Shown here piece by piece: positions 34,472 to 44,189 of a stretch of 64,000 nucleotides of DNA. The notes under the pieces are model-generated. The model was not told where the DNA came from and searched no databases. It saw nothing but the letters and a program-made list of their open reading frames with translations. The first letter of the stretch is position 1; each line of letters starts with the position of its first letter. Location of the stretch: positions 62,001-126,000 of the forward strand of contig DASTHI010000010.1 in the NCBI GenBank assembly GCA_035718275.1. The letters are read 5' to 3'. Position numbers and translations under genes: made by a program. The stretch is from Pseudolabrys sp035718275 (GTDB lineage Bacteria; Pseudomonadota; Alphaproteobacteria; Rhizobiales; Xanthobacteraceae).

Positions 34472-35775
34472 CGTGCGTCCAGCATCGTTGATGGAAGCCA
34501 GAGCGCGATTCCGGGAAAAGCAGCAATCAAAACCACTGACAAGCACATGAGGATGAATAATGGCAGGGCGTATGTGCCGATCGCAAAAATATTGCGACCA
34601 GTCATTCCCTGCAGAACATAAAGATTGAACCCGACCGGCGGGGTGATCTGCGCCATCTCGACCACGAGCACAATGTAAATACCGAACCAGATCAGATCGA
34701 AACCGGCTTTTGTGACCAGCGGGATGATGATGGAGGTCGTGAGTACGACCATTGAGATTCCGTCAAGAAAGCAACCCAGCACGATGTAAAATGCGGTGAG
34801 CACGCTGAGAAGAGCCCACGAGGGCATATTGAATTCCGTTATCCATTCCGCGAGCGCACGCGGGATTCCGGTAAATCCCATCGCCGCGGTGAGATATGCA
34901 GCACCGGCTAGGATAAACGCAATCATGCAGCTAGTGCGGGTGGCGCCCAAGAGCGAATCAATGAATCCCTGACGGGACAGCGTGCCCGACCACCATGACA
35001 GTATCAGAGCTAGAAAAACTCCAACGACGGCTGCTTCGGTTGCGGAGGCCAGCCCGCCATAGATCGAGCCGATCACGCCGATGATCAACAGCACCACTGG
35101 TAACAGACGTCGCGAAGCCTGAATGCGCTGCCGTATCGGCAGCCGTGGTTCGGGCGGCGGCATTCGCGTGTTGTTGAGCAGCGCCCAGCCGGCAATGAAG
35201 CCCATGAACAATGACGCAAGCACCATGCCCGGAATCACGCCAGCGATGAACAATCGGGCGATCGACTGATCCGTCGCGGTTGCGTAAACGATCATGATGA
35301 TCGAGGGCGGGATCAACAATCCCAGTGTGCCGCTTCCGGCGAGCGTGCCGATGGCCATGCGCTCGTCATAGCCACGCTTCAACAGTTCCGGCAAAGCAAT
35401 CCGCCCGATCGTCGCGCAGGTTGCTGCGGATGAGCCGGAAACCGCGGCAAAAATCGCGCACCCGACGACGTTCACATGAAGCAGCCGTCCAGGCAGTCTC
35501 TGCAGCCAAGGAGCAAGCCCCTCGAACATGTCGTCGGAAAGTTTGGTGCGGTAGAGAATTTCACCCATCCAGATGAACATGGGAAGGGCGGTCAAATCCC
35601 AGGAATTGGATGCGGTCCACATGGATGTAGCGAGTACCTGACCCGCCGGGGTAGCAACCTTCGTCATCACGGCCGCGAACCCGCAGACGGCTAGAGCCAC
35701 CGCTATCCAGACGCCGGAGCCGAGAATCGCAAACAGGAGCAGCATGAGGACGATTGAAAGTTCGAGCACCGACAT
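34468..35775 (-). CDS. dctM: TRAP transporter large permease (DctM)
   Basis: This 435-residue protein has about 12 membrane segments and is the transport subunit of a tripartite ATP-independent periplasmic transporter. DctM-family features include the early SGVWIAVALAV helix, GLAPWLQRLPGRL, AVSGSSAATCATIGRIALPE and TPPVGFNLYVLQGM. ATG 35775 is chosen; an upstream in-frame stretch would overlap dctQ. It is the last gene of a dctP-dctQ-dctM operon (4-base gap after dctQ). Confidence 0.93.
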   Translation of the reverse strand: MSVLELSIVLMLLLFAILGSGVWIAVALAVCGFAAVMTKVATPAGQVLATSMWTASNSWDLTALPMFIWMGEILYRTKLSDDMFEGLAPWLQRLPGRLLHVNVVGCAIFAAVSGSSAATCATIGRIALPELLKRGYDERMAIGTLAGSGTLGLLIPPSIIMIVYATATDQSIARLFIAGVIPGMVLASLFMGFIAGWALLNNTRMPPPEPRLPIRQRIQASRRLLPVVLLIIGVIGSIYGGLASATEAAVVGVFLALILSWWSGTLSRQGFIDSLLGATRTSCMIAFILAGAAYLTAAMGFTGIPRALAEWITEFNMPSWALLSVLTAFYIVLGCFLDGISMVVLTTSIIIPLVTKAGFDLIWFGIYIVLVVEMAQITPPVGFNLYVLQGMTGRNIFAIGTYALPLFILMCLSVVLIAAFPGIALWLPSTMLDAR

Positions 35776-35779
35776 GTCG

Positions 35780-36337
35780 CTAGCCCTCTTTGCCCACCGT
35801 GATGGCATCCTCGGCCGCGCGGAAGCTCGGCCGCCCGCGCGTTGCAACGACCGACAATTCATCGAGCAATGCGATAGTCAGGATCAGCGCGCCGAGCGAC
35901 ATCGCTGCTTGCGGATACGCAAGCGGCACCCTCACGACTCCGGGGGAGACCTCATGGAAGCGGAAGGACACCCAGGCAAAGCTCGCGAGATGTCCCGTCA
36001 TGTACGCGCAAGCAGCGGCGGCAAAACCGAACGCCCACAGCTCTACATACCGCCGCCGCTTCTCACTCAAAGCTGCCAGCACCAGCGTGACGCGGATATG
36101 GGCGCCTGCTTTCAACGTCCCGCCGAGCGCCAGAAAGCTCGCGGCGGCGAGCAAATAGCCACAGATCTCATTCAGCGATAGAAGTACGAACTCGGTGCGC
36201 GGCAGATGCAGCAGCGCCAGGACGCCGTCAATCAGCCGCGCACCAAGCTGCACACCGACTAAAACGGCGATCGCAACCAGACAGAGAGCTGAAGCCCATA
36301 GGGCGCCGCGATACACCCAATCCAGAGCGGGCCGCAC
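35780..36337 (-). CDS. dctQ: TRAP transporter small permease (DctQ)
   Basis: This 185-residue protein has four membrane segments (about 12-32, 47-65, 85-105 and 128-148), the DctQ plan, and partners DctM. The start is a GTG at 36337, directly abutting the dctP stop (TAG then GTG). The conserved FVLLSLNEICGYLLAAASFL segment lies in helix 2. A loop between helices 3 and 4 carries charged residues, as usual for this weakly conserved family. Confidence 0.9.
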   Translation of the reverse strand: MRPALDWVYRGALWASALCLVAIAVLVGVQLGARLIDGVLALLHLPRTEFVLLSLNEICGYLLAAASFLALGGTLKAGAHIRVTLVLAALSEKRRRYVELWAFGFAAAACAYMTGHLASFAWVSFRFHEVSPGVVRVPLAYPQAAMSLGALILTIALLDELSVVATRGRPSFRAAEDAITVGKEG

Positions 36338-37312
36338 CTATTTCCTGTACGCGGCGAGCATGGCCGCCCCGTCAGGACCAGCCGATTTCTCCCATTCCGA
36401 TGCTATGGTCTCGCCAATTTTTGCAAGACCTGCCTTGAGCTCCGGAGAAGGAGCCATGACCTTGATTCCCGCGGCTTTCAGTGCCTCTGTCTTGATCGAC
36501 ATTTCCTCGATGGAAAGCTTCCACCCACGCTCTTCTGCGACCTTAGCTGCATCTGTGATCGCTTTCTTCTCGTCGGCAGACAACTTGTCGAACGCGGTCT
36601 TGTTCACGAAAACGATATTGCGCGGGAGCCAGGCCTGCGTGTCGATGTAGTGCGTGAGATAGTCCTGCGCCTTGGTGTCGACGCCAGTCGAGGCGGACGT
36701 GATCATGACGTCCACACGGCCGGTGGCAAATGCCGTGGGTAAATCCGGCACTTCGATCTGGGTGGGAATTGCGCCGGCGAGCGCGGCAATCCGGCCGATC
36801 ATTGCATTGTAAGTCCGGAATTTAAGTCCCTTGAGATCGTCCACCGACTTGATTTCGCGCTTCGCGTAAAGTCCTTGTGGCGGCCACGGCACAGAGAAGA
36901 GCAACATCAGGCCCTCGGAAGCGAGTTGCTTCTCTAAGAAGGGCTTCTGGGCCGCATAGAGCTTGCGTGAGGCATCGTAGCCGGTCGCAAGAAATGGTAC
37001 TGAATCCAAGCCATAGACCGCGGCCTCATTGGAGGACAGCGATTCAAGGATTTCTCCGATCGGCGCCGTTCCCTGACGCACGCTGCGCTTGATTTCGGGG
37101 TGCTTGATCAGAGAGCCGGCCGAATGCACCGTGATCTTTAGTGAGCCTTTGGTCGCCTTCTCCACGTCACCCGAGAACTGAATGACATTCTTTGTATGGA
37201 AGTTGCCGTCAGGGTAAGGCGTCGGCATGTCCCATTTGGTTTGGGCAGCCGCGGACGTGGCAACTCCGCTCGCAAACAAGAGCCCCAGGCACGCACACAC
37301 GAATTTCCTCAT
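36338..37312 (-). CDS. dctP: TRAP transporter substrate-binding protein (DctP)
   Basis: This 324-residue periplasmic solute receptor begins with a clear signal peptide (MRKFVCACLGLLFASG through SAAAQ). The DctP fold follows, with the conserved Arg of LKGLKFRTYN that usually contacts the ligand carboxylate, and MITSASTGVD in the hinge region. A strong AGGGAGG lies before ATG 37312, which rejects a longer upstream frame. The start is 207 bases from the divergent oxoprolinase gene, so the ligand may be a substrate of that enzyme, such as 5-oxoproline or a hydantoin; this is inference. Confidence 0.93.
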   Translation of the reverse strand: MRKFVCACLGLLFASGVATSAAAQTKWDMPTPYPDGNFHTKNVIQFSGDVEKATKGSLKITVHSAGSLIKHPEIKRSVRQGTAPIGEILESLSSNEAAVYGLDSVPFLATGYDASRKLYAAQKPFLEKQLASEGLMLLFSVPWPPQGLYAKREIKSVDDLKGLKFRTYNAMIGRIAALAGAIPTQIEVPDLPTAFATGRVDVMITSASTGVDTKAQDYLTHYIDTQAWLPRNIVFVNKTAFDKLSADEKKAITDAAKVAEERGWKLSIEEMSIKTEALKAAGIKVMAPSPELKAGLAKIGETIASEWEKSAGPDGAAMLAAYRK

Positions 37313-37519
37313 GACCACCTCCCTGTAAAGCTGTCTGCCGGCAACGCCTGCCCGGTTTTCTCGTTGTGCAAGCATGCGGCCAACGACCCGGCGCTGGCAA
37401 GAGCGTCTATTGGATGATTCCACCCAGCTCGGCAGAGCAAGCTAGTCGGACCAACCGCTTGCCGCTTGTAATCGCCCCGAAAGGGCGGACATAGTGCTGC
37501 CCCACAACGCAATCAGCTC
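37313..37519. promoter_or_regulatory. Divergent regulatory gap between TRAP operon and oxoprolinase
   Basis: These 207 bases must carry both promoters. The dctP ribosome binding site occupies the left end. No strong -35/-10 pair, palindromic operator or regulator gene is evident, and no local regulator is encoded nearby. Confidence 0.4.
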
Positions 37520-40500
37520 ATGGCCGGACAATCATCACCGAAGCTCTGGGATTTCTGGATTGACCGCGGCGGCACATTCACCGATGTGATCGCACGTCGG
37601 CCCGACGGGTCGCTTCTCGCGCACAAGCTCCTGTCCGAGAACCCGGAAGCCTACCCTGACGCCGCAGTGCAGGGCATTCGCGATTTGCTTGGCTTGAGAG
37701 CAAGCGAGGCGATTCCGCCCGAGACAATCGGGGCGGTTAAAATGGGAACAACAGTGGCCACCAATGCCCTTCTCGAGCGGAAGGGCGACCGCACGCTATT
37801 GCTGATCACAAAGGGTTTCCGTGACGCGCTAAAAATTGGCTATCAGGCGCGCCCGAAGATTTTTGCCAGGCACATCGTCAAGCCCGACATGCTGTATGAG
37901 CGTGTTGTTGAAGTGGACGAACGGATCCTGGCCGATGGCACGGTGGAGCGGACGCCCGATCTGACGGCATTGCGCTCAGAGCTTGAGCGCGCCCGATCCG
38001 ATGGACTCAAAGCTGTCGCGATCGTCTTCATGCACGCCTACCGCTTCCCTGAGCACGAGATTCAGGTTGCCAGCCTGGCGCGCGATCTGGGCTTCGAGCA
38101 AGTATCCGTCAGCCATGAGGTGTCGCCACTCATCAAGCTTGTGGGCCGCGGAGACACCACCGTCGTCGATGCCTACTTGTCACCCATCCTGCGTCGCTAC
38201 GTGAAACAGATCGACAAGGATCTCGACACAAAACGCTCTGCCGCACGTCTGATGTTCATGATGTCCTCCGGCGGCTTGACGGCTGCCGAACTCTTTCAGG
38301 GCAAAGACGCGATACTCTCTGGCCCGGCCAGCGGCGTTGTGGGAATGGCTGAAACAGGACGGCAGGCGGGCTTCGATCGCCTGATCGGGTTTGACATGGG
38401 CGGGACCTCCACAGATGTCTCGCATTTCGACGGAGAATATGAGCGCGCATTCGAGACGGAAGTTGCCGGCGTGCGAATGCGCGCCCCGATGATGCTCATT
38501 CATACGGTGGCGGCCGGCGGCGGTTCGATCCTGCATTTCGACGGCGCGCGCTTTCGAGTCGGCCCCGATTCAGCGGGCGCAAATCCCGGCCCAAAATGCT
38601 ATCGACGCGGGGGCCCGTTAGCCGTCACCGACGCGAATGTCATGCTCGGCAAGCTGATACCGGACTTTTTTCCAAAGATTTTCGGTCCGACGCAGAATCT
38701 GCCGCTTGACGCACATTCCGTGCGCAACGCGTTTACGGATCTGGCGCAGCAAGTCGGCGGCCGCAAGGCGGAGGAGGTTGCCGATGGCTTTATCAAGATC
38801 GCGGTCGAGAACATGGCCAATGCGATCAAGAAAATCTCGGTCCAGCGCGGCTATGACGTAACGCGCTATGCGCTGAACTGCTTTGGCGGCGCAAGCGGTC
38901 AGCACGCGTGCCTCGTTGCAGATGCGCTTGGCATAACCCGCGTGCTCATCCACCCCTACTCTTCACTCCTCTCGGCCTACGGGATGGGTCTGGCCGACAT
39001 TCGCGCCACCCGCGAACAGGCTATTGAGTTGCCGCTCGGCAATAAAGCCGTCGGTGCAATCGCTCGCATTGGTGCGAGACTGGGCAAAGCGGTCAAGAGC
39101 GAAGTCGCCGGGCAAGGTGTCGCCGCGAACAAGATCAAGGTGCATATACGCGCCCATATTCGCTATGCCGGCACCGATACCGCGCTAGTCGTACCGGCGG
39201 GAAGCGGTGCCGCCATGAAGCGGGCTTTCGAGAAGGCACACAAGGCTCGCTTCGGATTCGTTGATCGAACAAAGCAAATCGTAATCGAAGCCGTGTCAGT
39301 CGAAGCCGTCGGTGGCGGAGCAAGGTTCATAGAAAAATCGAGCCGGCGCTCGCGTTCCGCCGGGCCGAGGCCGGCGCTGCAATCCCGCTTCTATTCGAAT
39401 GGTGCCTGGCACCAGGCTAACGTCTACACACGCGACCAGCTCAGACCTGGCTCGCGCGTAAAGGGTGCCGCGATCATTATTGAACCGCACCAGACTATTG
39501 TGGTCGAACCCGGATGGCAGGCTGACCTCAGTCCGAAAAATCACCTCCTTCTTACGCGCGCCACAAAACTCAAGCGGGTGCATGCGGTTGGCACGCAGGC
39601 CGACCCCGTCATGCTCGAAGTATTCAATAATCTGTTCATGTCGATCGCGGAGCAAATGGGTGTGTCGCTGCAGAACACAGCCTATTCGGTCAATATCAAG
39701 GAGCGGCTGGATTTCTCGTGTGCCATCTTCGCGCAGGACGGCTCGCTGGTTGCGAACGCGCCACACATGCCAGTGCATCTCGGATCGATGGATCGTTCAG
39801 TCGAAACAGTAATTCGTGACAATGCGGGTAAGATCAGGCCGGGCGACGTGTACGTTGTCAATGCGCCCTACAATGGCGGCACGCACCTGCCGGACATTAC
39901 GGTCTGCACGCCGGTGTTTGACGACAAGAAAAAATCGATTTTGTTTTGGGTCGCCTCGCGGGGCCACCATGCCGATGTCGGCGGGATTTCGCCCGGCTCA
40001 ATGTCGCCAAATGCGACGACAATCGAGCAGGAAGGAGTTTTGTTCGATAATTTCAAGCTGGTCGATCGCGGACGATTCCGTGAGAAGGAGTTGATGGCGG
40101 CGTTGACGGGTGCGACATACCCGGCCCGCAATCCCGCGCAGAACATCAATGACATCAAAGCGCAGATAGCCGCTAACGAAAAGGGCGTGGCCGAACTGCG
40201 CAAGATGGTGGGCCAATTCACGCTCCCGGTGGTGAAAGCCTATATGCAGCATGTACAGGACAACGCCGCAGAAAGCGTGCGGCGCGTGATCGACCGGCTG
40301 CACGATTCCGAATTCAGCTATGAGATGGATCAGGGCACGGTCATCAAAGTGAAGATCACAGTCGACAAGCAAAAGCGCGAAGCTACCGTCAACTTCACCG
40401 GCACGAGCGAGCAGCAGGAAACGAACTTCAACGCGCCCGAGCCCGTAACCCGCGCAGCAGTTCTCTACGTGTTTCGCGTCATGGTCGACGACGACATCCC

Positions 40501-41140
40501 CATGAATGCCGGCTGTCTGCGTCCAATCAATATCGTCATTCCGAAGCGTTCGATGCTCTCGCCGGAATACCCCGCGGCCGTCGTGGCCGGCAACGTGGAG
40601 ACGTCCCAGGCAGTGACCAATTGCCTGTTTGGCGCACTCGGCGCACTCGCCGCTGCGCAGGGAACGATGAACAATCTTAATTTCGGCAATGCCCACTACC
40701 AGTATTACGAAACTATTTGTTCCGGCTCGCCTGCCGGCCCGGGGTTCAACGGCACAGATGCGGTCCATACTCATATGACCAATACACGTCTCACCGATCC
40801 GGAAATCCTGGAATTCCGCTACCCTGTCGTGCTGGAGGACTTTCACATCCGTCCAGGTTCGGGCGGTCGCGGCAAGTGGCACGCCGGCGATGGCGTCCGG
40901 CGCACGATACGTTTCCTGGAAAAAATGGAATGCACGATACTGTCCGGCCACCGTCGCGTCAGGCCGTTTGGTCTTGCCGGCGGCGAGCCTGGCCAGGTCG
41001 GCAAAAATTGCGTGCGTCGTAAGAGTTTCCAGATTGAACGCCTTCAAGGGTGCGACGCGACGACAATTGATGCGGGCGAGGCCATTGTCATTCAAACGCC
41101 TACTGCAGGTGGATACGGGACGCCTGACAACGCAACTTGA
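37520..41140 (+). CDS. ATP-dependent 5-oxoprolinase / hydantoinase, fused A and B subunits
   Basis: This 1206-residue cytoplasmic protein combines both halves of the hydantoinase family, like eukaryotic 5-oxoprolinase, which opens pyroglutamate to glutamate using ATP. The HyuA half has the N-terminal DRGGTFTDV (15-23) phosphate loop, FDMGGTSTDVS near 291, AAGGGSILHFD and FGGASGQHACLVADALG. The HyuB half starts near 695 (DPVMLEVFNNLFMSI) and holds NAPHMPVHLGSM, VNAPYNGGTHLPDITV and the late RPGSGGRGKWHAGDGVRR. Close relatives include N-methylhydantoinase and acetophenone carboxylase, so the exact substrate is open. The divergent TRAP transporter suggests an imported acid. Confidence 0.9.
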   Translation: MAGQSSPKLWDFWIDRGGTFTDVIARRPDGSLLAHKLLSENPEAYPDAAVQGIRDLLGLRASEAIPPETIGAVKMGTTVATNALLERKGDRTLLLITKGFRDALKIGYQARPKIFARHIVKPDMLYERVVEVDERILADGTVERTPDLTALRSELERARSDGLKAVAIVFMHAYRFPEHEIQVASLARDLGFEQVSVSHEVSPLIKLVGRGDTTVVDAYLSPILRRYVKQIDKDLDTKRSAARLMFMMSSGGLTAAELFQGKDAILSGPASGVVGMAETGRQAGFDRLIGFDMGGTSTDVSHFDGEYERAFETEVAGVRMRAPMMLIHTVAAGGGSILHFDGARFRVGPDSAGANPGPKCYRRGGPLAVTDANVMLGKLIPDFFPKIFGPTQNLPLDAHSVRNAFTDLAQQVGGRKAEEVADGFIKIAVENMANAIKKISVQRGYDVTRYALNCFGGASGQHACLVADALGITRVLIHPYSSLLSAYGMGLADIRATREQAIELPLGNKAVGAIARIGARLGKAVKSEVAGQGVAANKIKVHIRAHIRYAGTDTALVVPAGSGAAMKRAFEKAHKARFGFVDRTKQIVIEAVSVEAVGGGARFIEKSSRRSRSAGPRPALQSRFYSNGAWHQANVYTRDQLRPGSRVKGAAIIIEPHQTIVVEPGWQADLSPKNHLLLTRATKLKRVHAVGTQADPVMLEVFNNLFMSIAEQMGVSLQNTAYSVNIKERLDFSCAIFAQDGSLVANAPHMPVHLGSMDRSVETVIRDNAGKIRPGDVYVVNAPYNGGTHLPDITVCTPVFDDKKKSILFWVASRGHHADVGGISPGSMSPNATTIEQEGVLFDNFKLVDRGRFREKELMAALTGATYPARNPAQNINDIKAQIAANEKGVAELRKMVGQFTLPVVKAYMQHVQDNAAESVRRVIDRLHDSEFSYEMDQGTVIKVKITVDKQKREATVNFTGTSEQQETNFNAPEPVTRAAVLYVFRVMVDDDIPMNAGCLRPINIVIPKRSMLSPEYPAAVVAGNVETSQAVTNCLFGALGALAAAQGTMNNLNFGNAHYQYYETICSGSPAGPGFNGTDAVHTHMTNTRLTDPEILEFRYPVVLEDFHIRPGSGGRGKWHAGDGVRRTIRFLEKMECTILSGHRRVRPFGLAGGEPGQVGKNCVRRKSFQIERLQGCDATTIDAGEAIVIQTPTAGGYGTPDNAT

Positions 41141-41191
41141 TAAAATTTTCTCGCTCTGCTCCACGCCAAGAGCCATTTCCGTAAACGCGAG

Positions 41192-41755
41192 CTAGTTGCG
41201 AGCGATGATCTCGCGTTCACCCCGATGCACTGTTGCAGGCTCCTGCATCCGGCCCTGAAATCGGCGAAGCAGAATGGAAGGGCGGCGTTTTTTCAGAACG
41301 CTCCTTCTGCGGCGGCGAGGGCGAGGCCGCTCGATTCGTATTTGTCCGAAGCGCGCATTCGCGCCGCGCATACCGTCGCGGGACAATAAAAGGGGCACGT
41401 CCAGCAGTTCGCCCCAGGCACACCACTCGGCCAGCGCCTCATCGGGCCTCGACGTCAGGAACAACGGCAAGGCCAGTGAAGGATCGCTGTGTTCAAGGAC
41501 GACCGCGAGCGCCGGATCGGAGCCCGGGTCCGCGGCAAGCAGCTGCAATGAAATCCCGTCAAATGCGGTAAGCGGCATGTTGAGCGCCATCCGCATTCCG
41601 CGCAGAGAGCGGCGCACAACCAAACGTTTTCTGTGAAGCTCGATTTGACGCACCTGCCCGTCCGCGGCGGCATCGGTCGCGAGGAACCGCACGGGCAAGC
41701 CAAACGGGTCGAGCCGCAGGCTGCGGCCCGACCCGGCGCATCCGCCACTTCGCAT
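41192..41755 (-). CDS. DUF6101 family protein
   Basis: This 187-residue protein has a globular part beginning GSGRSLRLDPFGLPVRF, a region RQIELHRKRLVVRRSL, and a basic Arg-rich stretch (PRPRRRRRSVLKKRRPS) before a conserved ending VHRGEREIIARN. These features match the DUF6101 family of Rhizobiales, whose function is unknown. The ATG at 41755 has GAGG 6 bases upstream, supporting it. It is divergent from pmbA. The Arg tract could bind nucleic acid or lipid headgroups, but this is a guess. Confidence 0.85.
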   Translation of the reverse strand: MRSGGCAGSGRSLRLDPFGLPVRFLATDAAADGQVRQIELHRKRLVVRRSLRGMRMALNMPLTAFDGISLQLLAADPGSDPALAVVLEHSDPSLALPLFLTSRPDEALAEWCAWGELLDVPLLLSRDGMRGANARFGQIRIERPRPRRRRRSVLKKRRPSILLRRFQGRMQEPATVHRGEREIIARN

Positions 41756-41994
41756 TTGACGCCTCGAAACTCTCCCACGCCCGACTTGTCCGTCGGGTCG
41801 CGTCCCATTCGTGCCAGAAACAGTTCGAGATCCGCTTAAGGTTATGGGTTAACCGGTCGTATCGCCGGACGACGCGCATCCATGATTGACGCGACGTTGC
41901 GAAGCATGATTGACGAGGTATTGCCGGGCTCGCGCAAAATGTCCCGAAGTGATGTTGAATTCTTGTGCCGTTGCGCCCATGTGAAAGCTAACCG
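41756..41994. other. Divergent gap DUF6101/pmbA, with a CATGATTGACG direct repeat
   Basis: No gene is supported here. The 11-base word CATGATTGACG occurs twice, at 41881-41891 and 41905-41915, 24 bases apart in the same orientation. A GGTTAACC palindrome lies near 41848. Either could be part of a regulator site for pmbA. A 48-codon plus-strand frame starting in the first repeat overlaps pmbA and is not convincing. Confidence 0.4.
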
Positions 41995-43359
41995 ATGCTC
42001 GCTTCCGCAGATTCCCTTCTGGACCTGAGCGCATTGATCGATCGTGCCGAGCGGCTCGTCCGCGCGGCTCGAGCGGCTGGCGCTGATGCTGCCGATGCCG
42101 TGGCCCTGCGTTCCATGTCGCTTTCGGTGGAAGTGCGTGACGGAAATACCGAAGAATCCGAACGGGCCGAGGGCGACGATCTAGGACTTCGCGTCCTCGT
42201 CGGCCAGCGGCAAGCGGTCGTGTCCACAAACGACGTCTCGAGCAACGACTTGGCCCCCCTGGTCGAGCGCGCCCTTGCGATGGCGCGCGTGGCACCTGAA
42301 GACAGATTTGCCGGCCTCGCGGATGATCGCCTTTTGGCGCACCAGCCTCCCGATCTCGATCTTATTGATCCTGAGCTGCCAACGGTACGCCAGCTTGAGT
42401 CGATGGCACGCGCCGCCGAGGAATCTGCGCTTGGAGTCGAAGGCATTACCAAATCGGGAGGAGCGTCCGCTTCAGCCGGTATCGGGGGCATGGTCCTTGC
42501 CACCAGCTCTGGTTTCCTTGGTGCTTATCTCGGCTCCAGCCACGGGATCTCGATGACTGCGATAGCGGGCGAAGGCACGGGGATGGAGCGCGACTACGAC
42601 TACTCGTCCGTACGTCACGCCGCCGACCTCCAAAAGCCTGAGGATGTCGGACAGGCCGCGGCAAGGCGTGCCGTTGCACGCCTCAATCCCCGTAAAGTGG
42701 CGACCCGCAAAGTCCCTGTTGTCTTCGAGCCGCGGACCGCCAGCTCGCTCGTCTCGCATCTCGCCAGTGCCGCCAACGGCGCCTCGATCGCCCGCAAGAC
42801 GAGCTTTCTCAGGGACAAAATGGGCGCGAAACTTTTTCGCGATGGTGTACGCATCATCGACGATCCGTTGCGAAAGCGCGGCTTGCGCTCGCACCCATTT
42901 GACGGCGAAGGCGTTGCCTGCGAAAGCCTAGCGCTCATCGAAGACGGTGTGCTCTGCTCTTGGCTGCTCGACAGCGCGTCCGCCAGAGAACTAGGACTTG
43001 TAACGACCGGTCACGCCCAACGTAGCGCCTCCTCCGTTCCATCTCCGGGGCCGACAAATCTGCACCTCGCAGCCGGGGATCTGAGCCCGGATGCGTTGAT
43101 CGCTGACATTTCTGATGGATTCTATGTTACGGATCTGATCGGAATGGGCGCCAACATGGTCACCGGTGATTACAGTCGAGGTGCATCGGGCTTTTGGATT
43201 GAGAACGGAAAGATCAGTTTTCCGGTCAGTGAAATCACGATCGCAGGCCGGTTACTGGATATGTTCCGAACGCTGACCCCCGCCAACGATCTCGAATTTC
43301 GTTATGGCACAAATGCGCCTACTCTCCGCATAGAGGGACTGACGGTTGCCGGGCAATGA
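41995..43359 (+). CDS. pmbA: TldD/PmbA family protein (TldE-like)
   Basis: This 454-residue protein belongs to the TldD/TldE heterodimer family that degrades unfolded peptides and matures microcins. The N-terminal domain (about 10-200), with SLSVEVRDGNTEESERAEG, is typical. The C-terminal half holds FEPRTASSLVSHLASAANG, SHPFDGEGV and ENGKISFPVSEITIAGRL. The HExxxH metal motif of the catalytic TldD is absent, as expected for PmbA/TldE. It overlaps the next gene by 14 bases. Confidence 0.92.
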   Translation: MLASADSLLDLSALIDRAERLVRAARAAGADAADAVALRSMSLSVEVRDGNTEESERAEGDDLGLRVLVGQRQAVVSTNDVSSNDLAPLVERALAMARVAPEDRFAGLADDRLLAHQPPDLDLIDPELPTVRQLESMARAAEESALGVEGITKSGGASASAGIGGMVLATSSGFLGAYLGSSHGISMTAIAGEGTGMERDYDYSSVRHAADLQKPEDVGQAAARRAVARLNPRKVATRKVPVVFEPRTASSLVSHLASAANGASIARKTSFLRDKMGAKLFRDGVRIIDDPLRKRGLRSHPFDGEGVACESLALIEDGVLCSWLLDSASARELGLVTTGHAQRSASSVPSPGPTNLHLAAGDLSPDALIADISDGFYVTDLIGMGANMVTGDYSRGASGFWIENGKISFPVSEITIAGRLLDMFRTLTPANDLEFRYGTNAPTLRIEGLTVAGQ

Positions 43360-44146
43360 CCTCAGCGCGCTGCGCCCAAAGCTTGAAAGTATCTTACGCG
43401 AGGCTGGCGCACTCGCGATTGCAACGTCGCGGTCCGCATTCAGGCACTGGACCAAGGGCGCTGATCGTTCACCCGTGAGCGAAGCTGATATTGCCGTAAA
43501 TGATTTTCTGCGTAGCCGATTGACTGATCTGGTTAGTGATGCCGTGTGGATCTCGGAGGAAACCGAGGCAATACCCGAGGAGCCATTTTCGTCCGCCTGG
43601 ATCGTCGATCCGATCGACGGGACTCGCGCCTTCATTTCAGGTCGAACGGATTGGTCGATCTCTGTCGCGCTGGCGGAACGCGACCGGCCGACCGTCGCCG
43701 CCCTGTTTGCGCCCGCAAGCGGAGAGATGTTCTTGGCTTCGCGCGGCGGTGGGGCAACCCTGAACGATGCTCCCCTAAGAGCTAAGGACGATGATGCACT
43801 CGGGGGAGTCAGGATTGCCGGACCGAAGCGCCATCTTGATCAGTTTTCAAAGGTCATTCCAGGTTTCATTGCTCAAGCGAAAGTCCATTCGCTGGCATTG
43901 AGGCTGGCACGGGTTGCACAAGGATCGGTGGACGCCTCTTTTGCTTCGCAGGGCAGCCGAAGTTGGGACCTTGCAGCAGCCGATCTTTTAGTGCACGAAG
44001 CGGGCGGCGTCCTTACCGACTTCACGGGCGAACCGCTCAAGTACCACAGCCCGCAACGCGTATTTGGAGCGCTTGTGGCGGCTGGTCGGCGCCGTCATCA
44101 TTCCCTGCTGACGCTTGTACGCGGTCGCGCAGCAGAGTTCGCGTAG
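43346..44146 (+). CDS. Inositol monophosphatase family phosphatase (CysQ-like)
   Basis: This 266-residue Mg-dependent phosphatase has ISEET (Glu71/72), the DPIDGT motif (88-93) and WDLAAADLLVHEAGG (from 207), the full set of metal ligands. Related enzymes act on inositol phosphate or on 3'-phosphoadenosine 5'-phosphate. The start must be TTG 43346, because an in-frame stop lies just upstream and no other start codon occurs before the conserved region. It overlaps the pmbA end by 14 bases, so translation is probably coupled. Confidence 0.9.
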   Translation: MPGNDLSALRPKLESILREAGALAIATSRSAFRHWTKGADRSPVSEADIAVNDFLRSRLTDLVSDAVWISEETEAIPEEPFSSAWIVDPIDGTRAFISGRTDWSISVALAERDRPTVAALFAPASGEMFLASRGGGATLNDAPLRAKDDDALGGVRIAGPKRHLDQFSKVIPGFIAQAKVHSLALRLARVAQGSVDASFASQGSRSWDLAAADLLVHEAGGVLTDFTGEPLKYHSPQRVFGALVAAGRRRHHSLLTLVRGRAAEFA

Positions 44147-44189
44147 GGTAGTTCAACGCCAGATTTTGCCGCACCGTCCAGGTATCAGA

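Noticed and set aside
39998..41176. 392-codon minus-strand frame over the oxoprolinase
   Set aside because: It is antisense to conserved HyuB motifs and has no recognisable domain.
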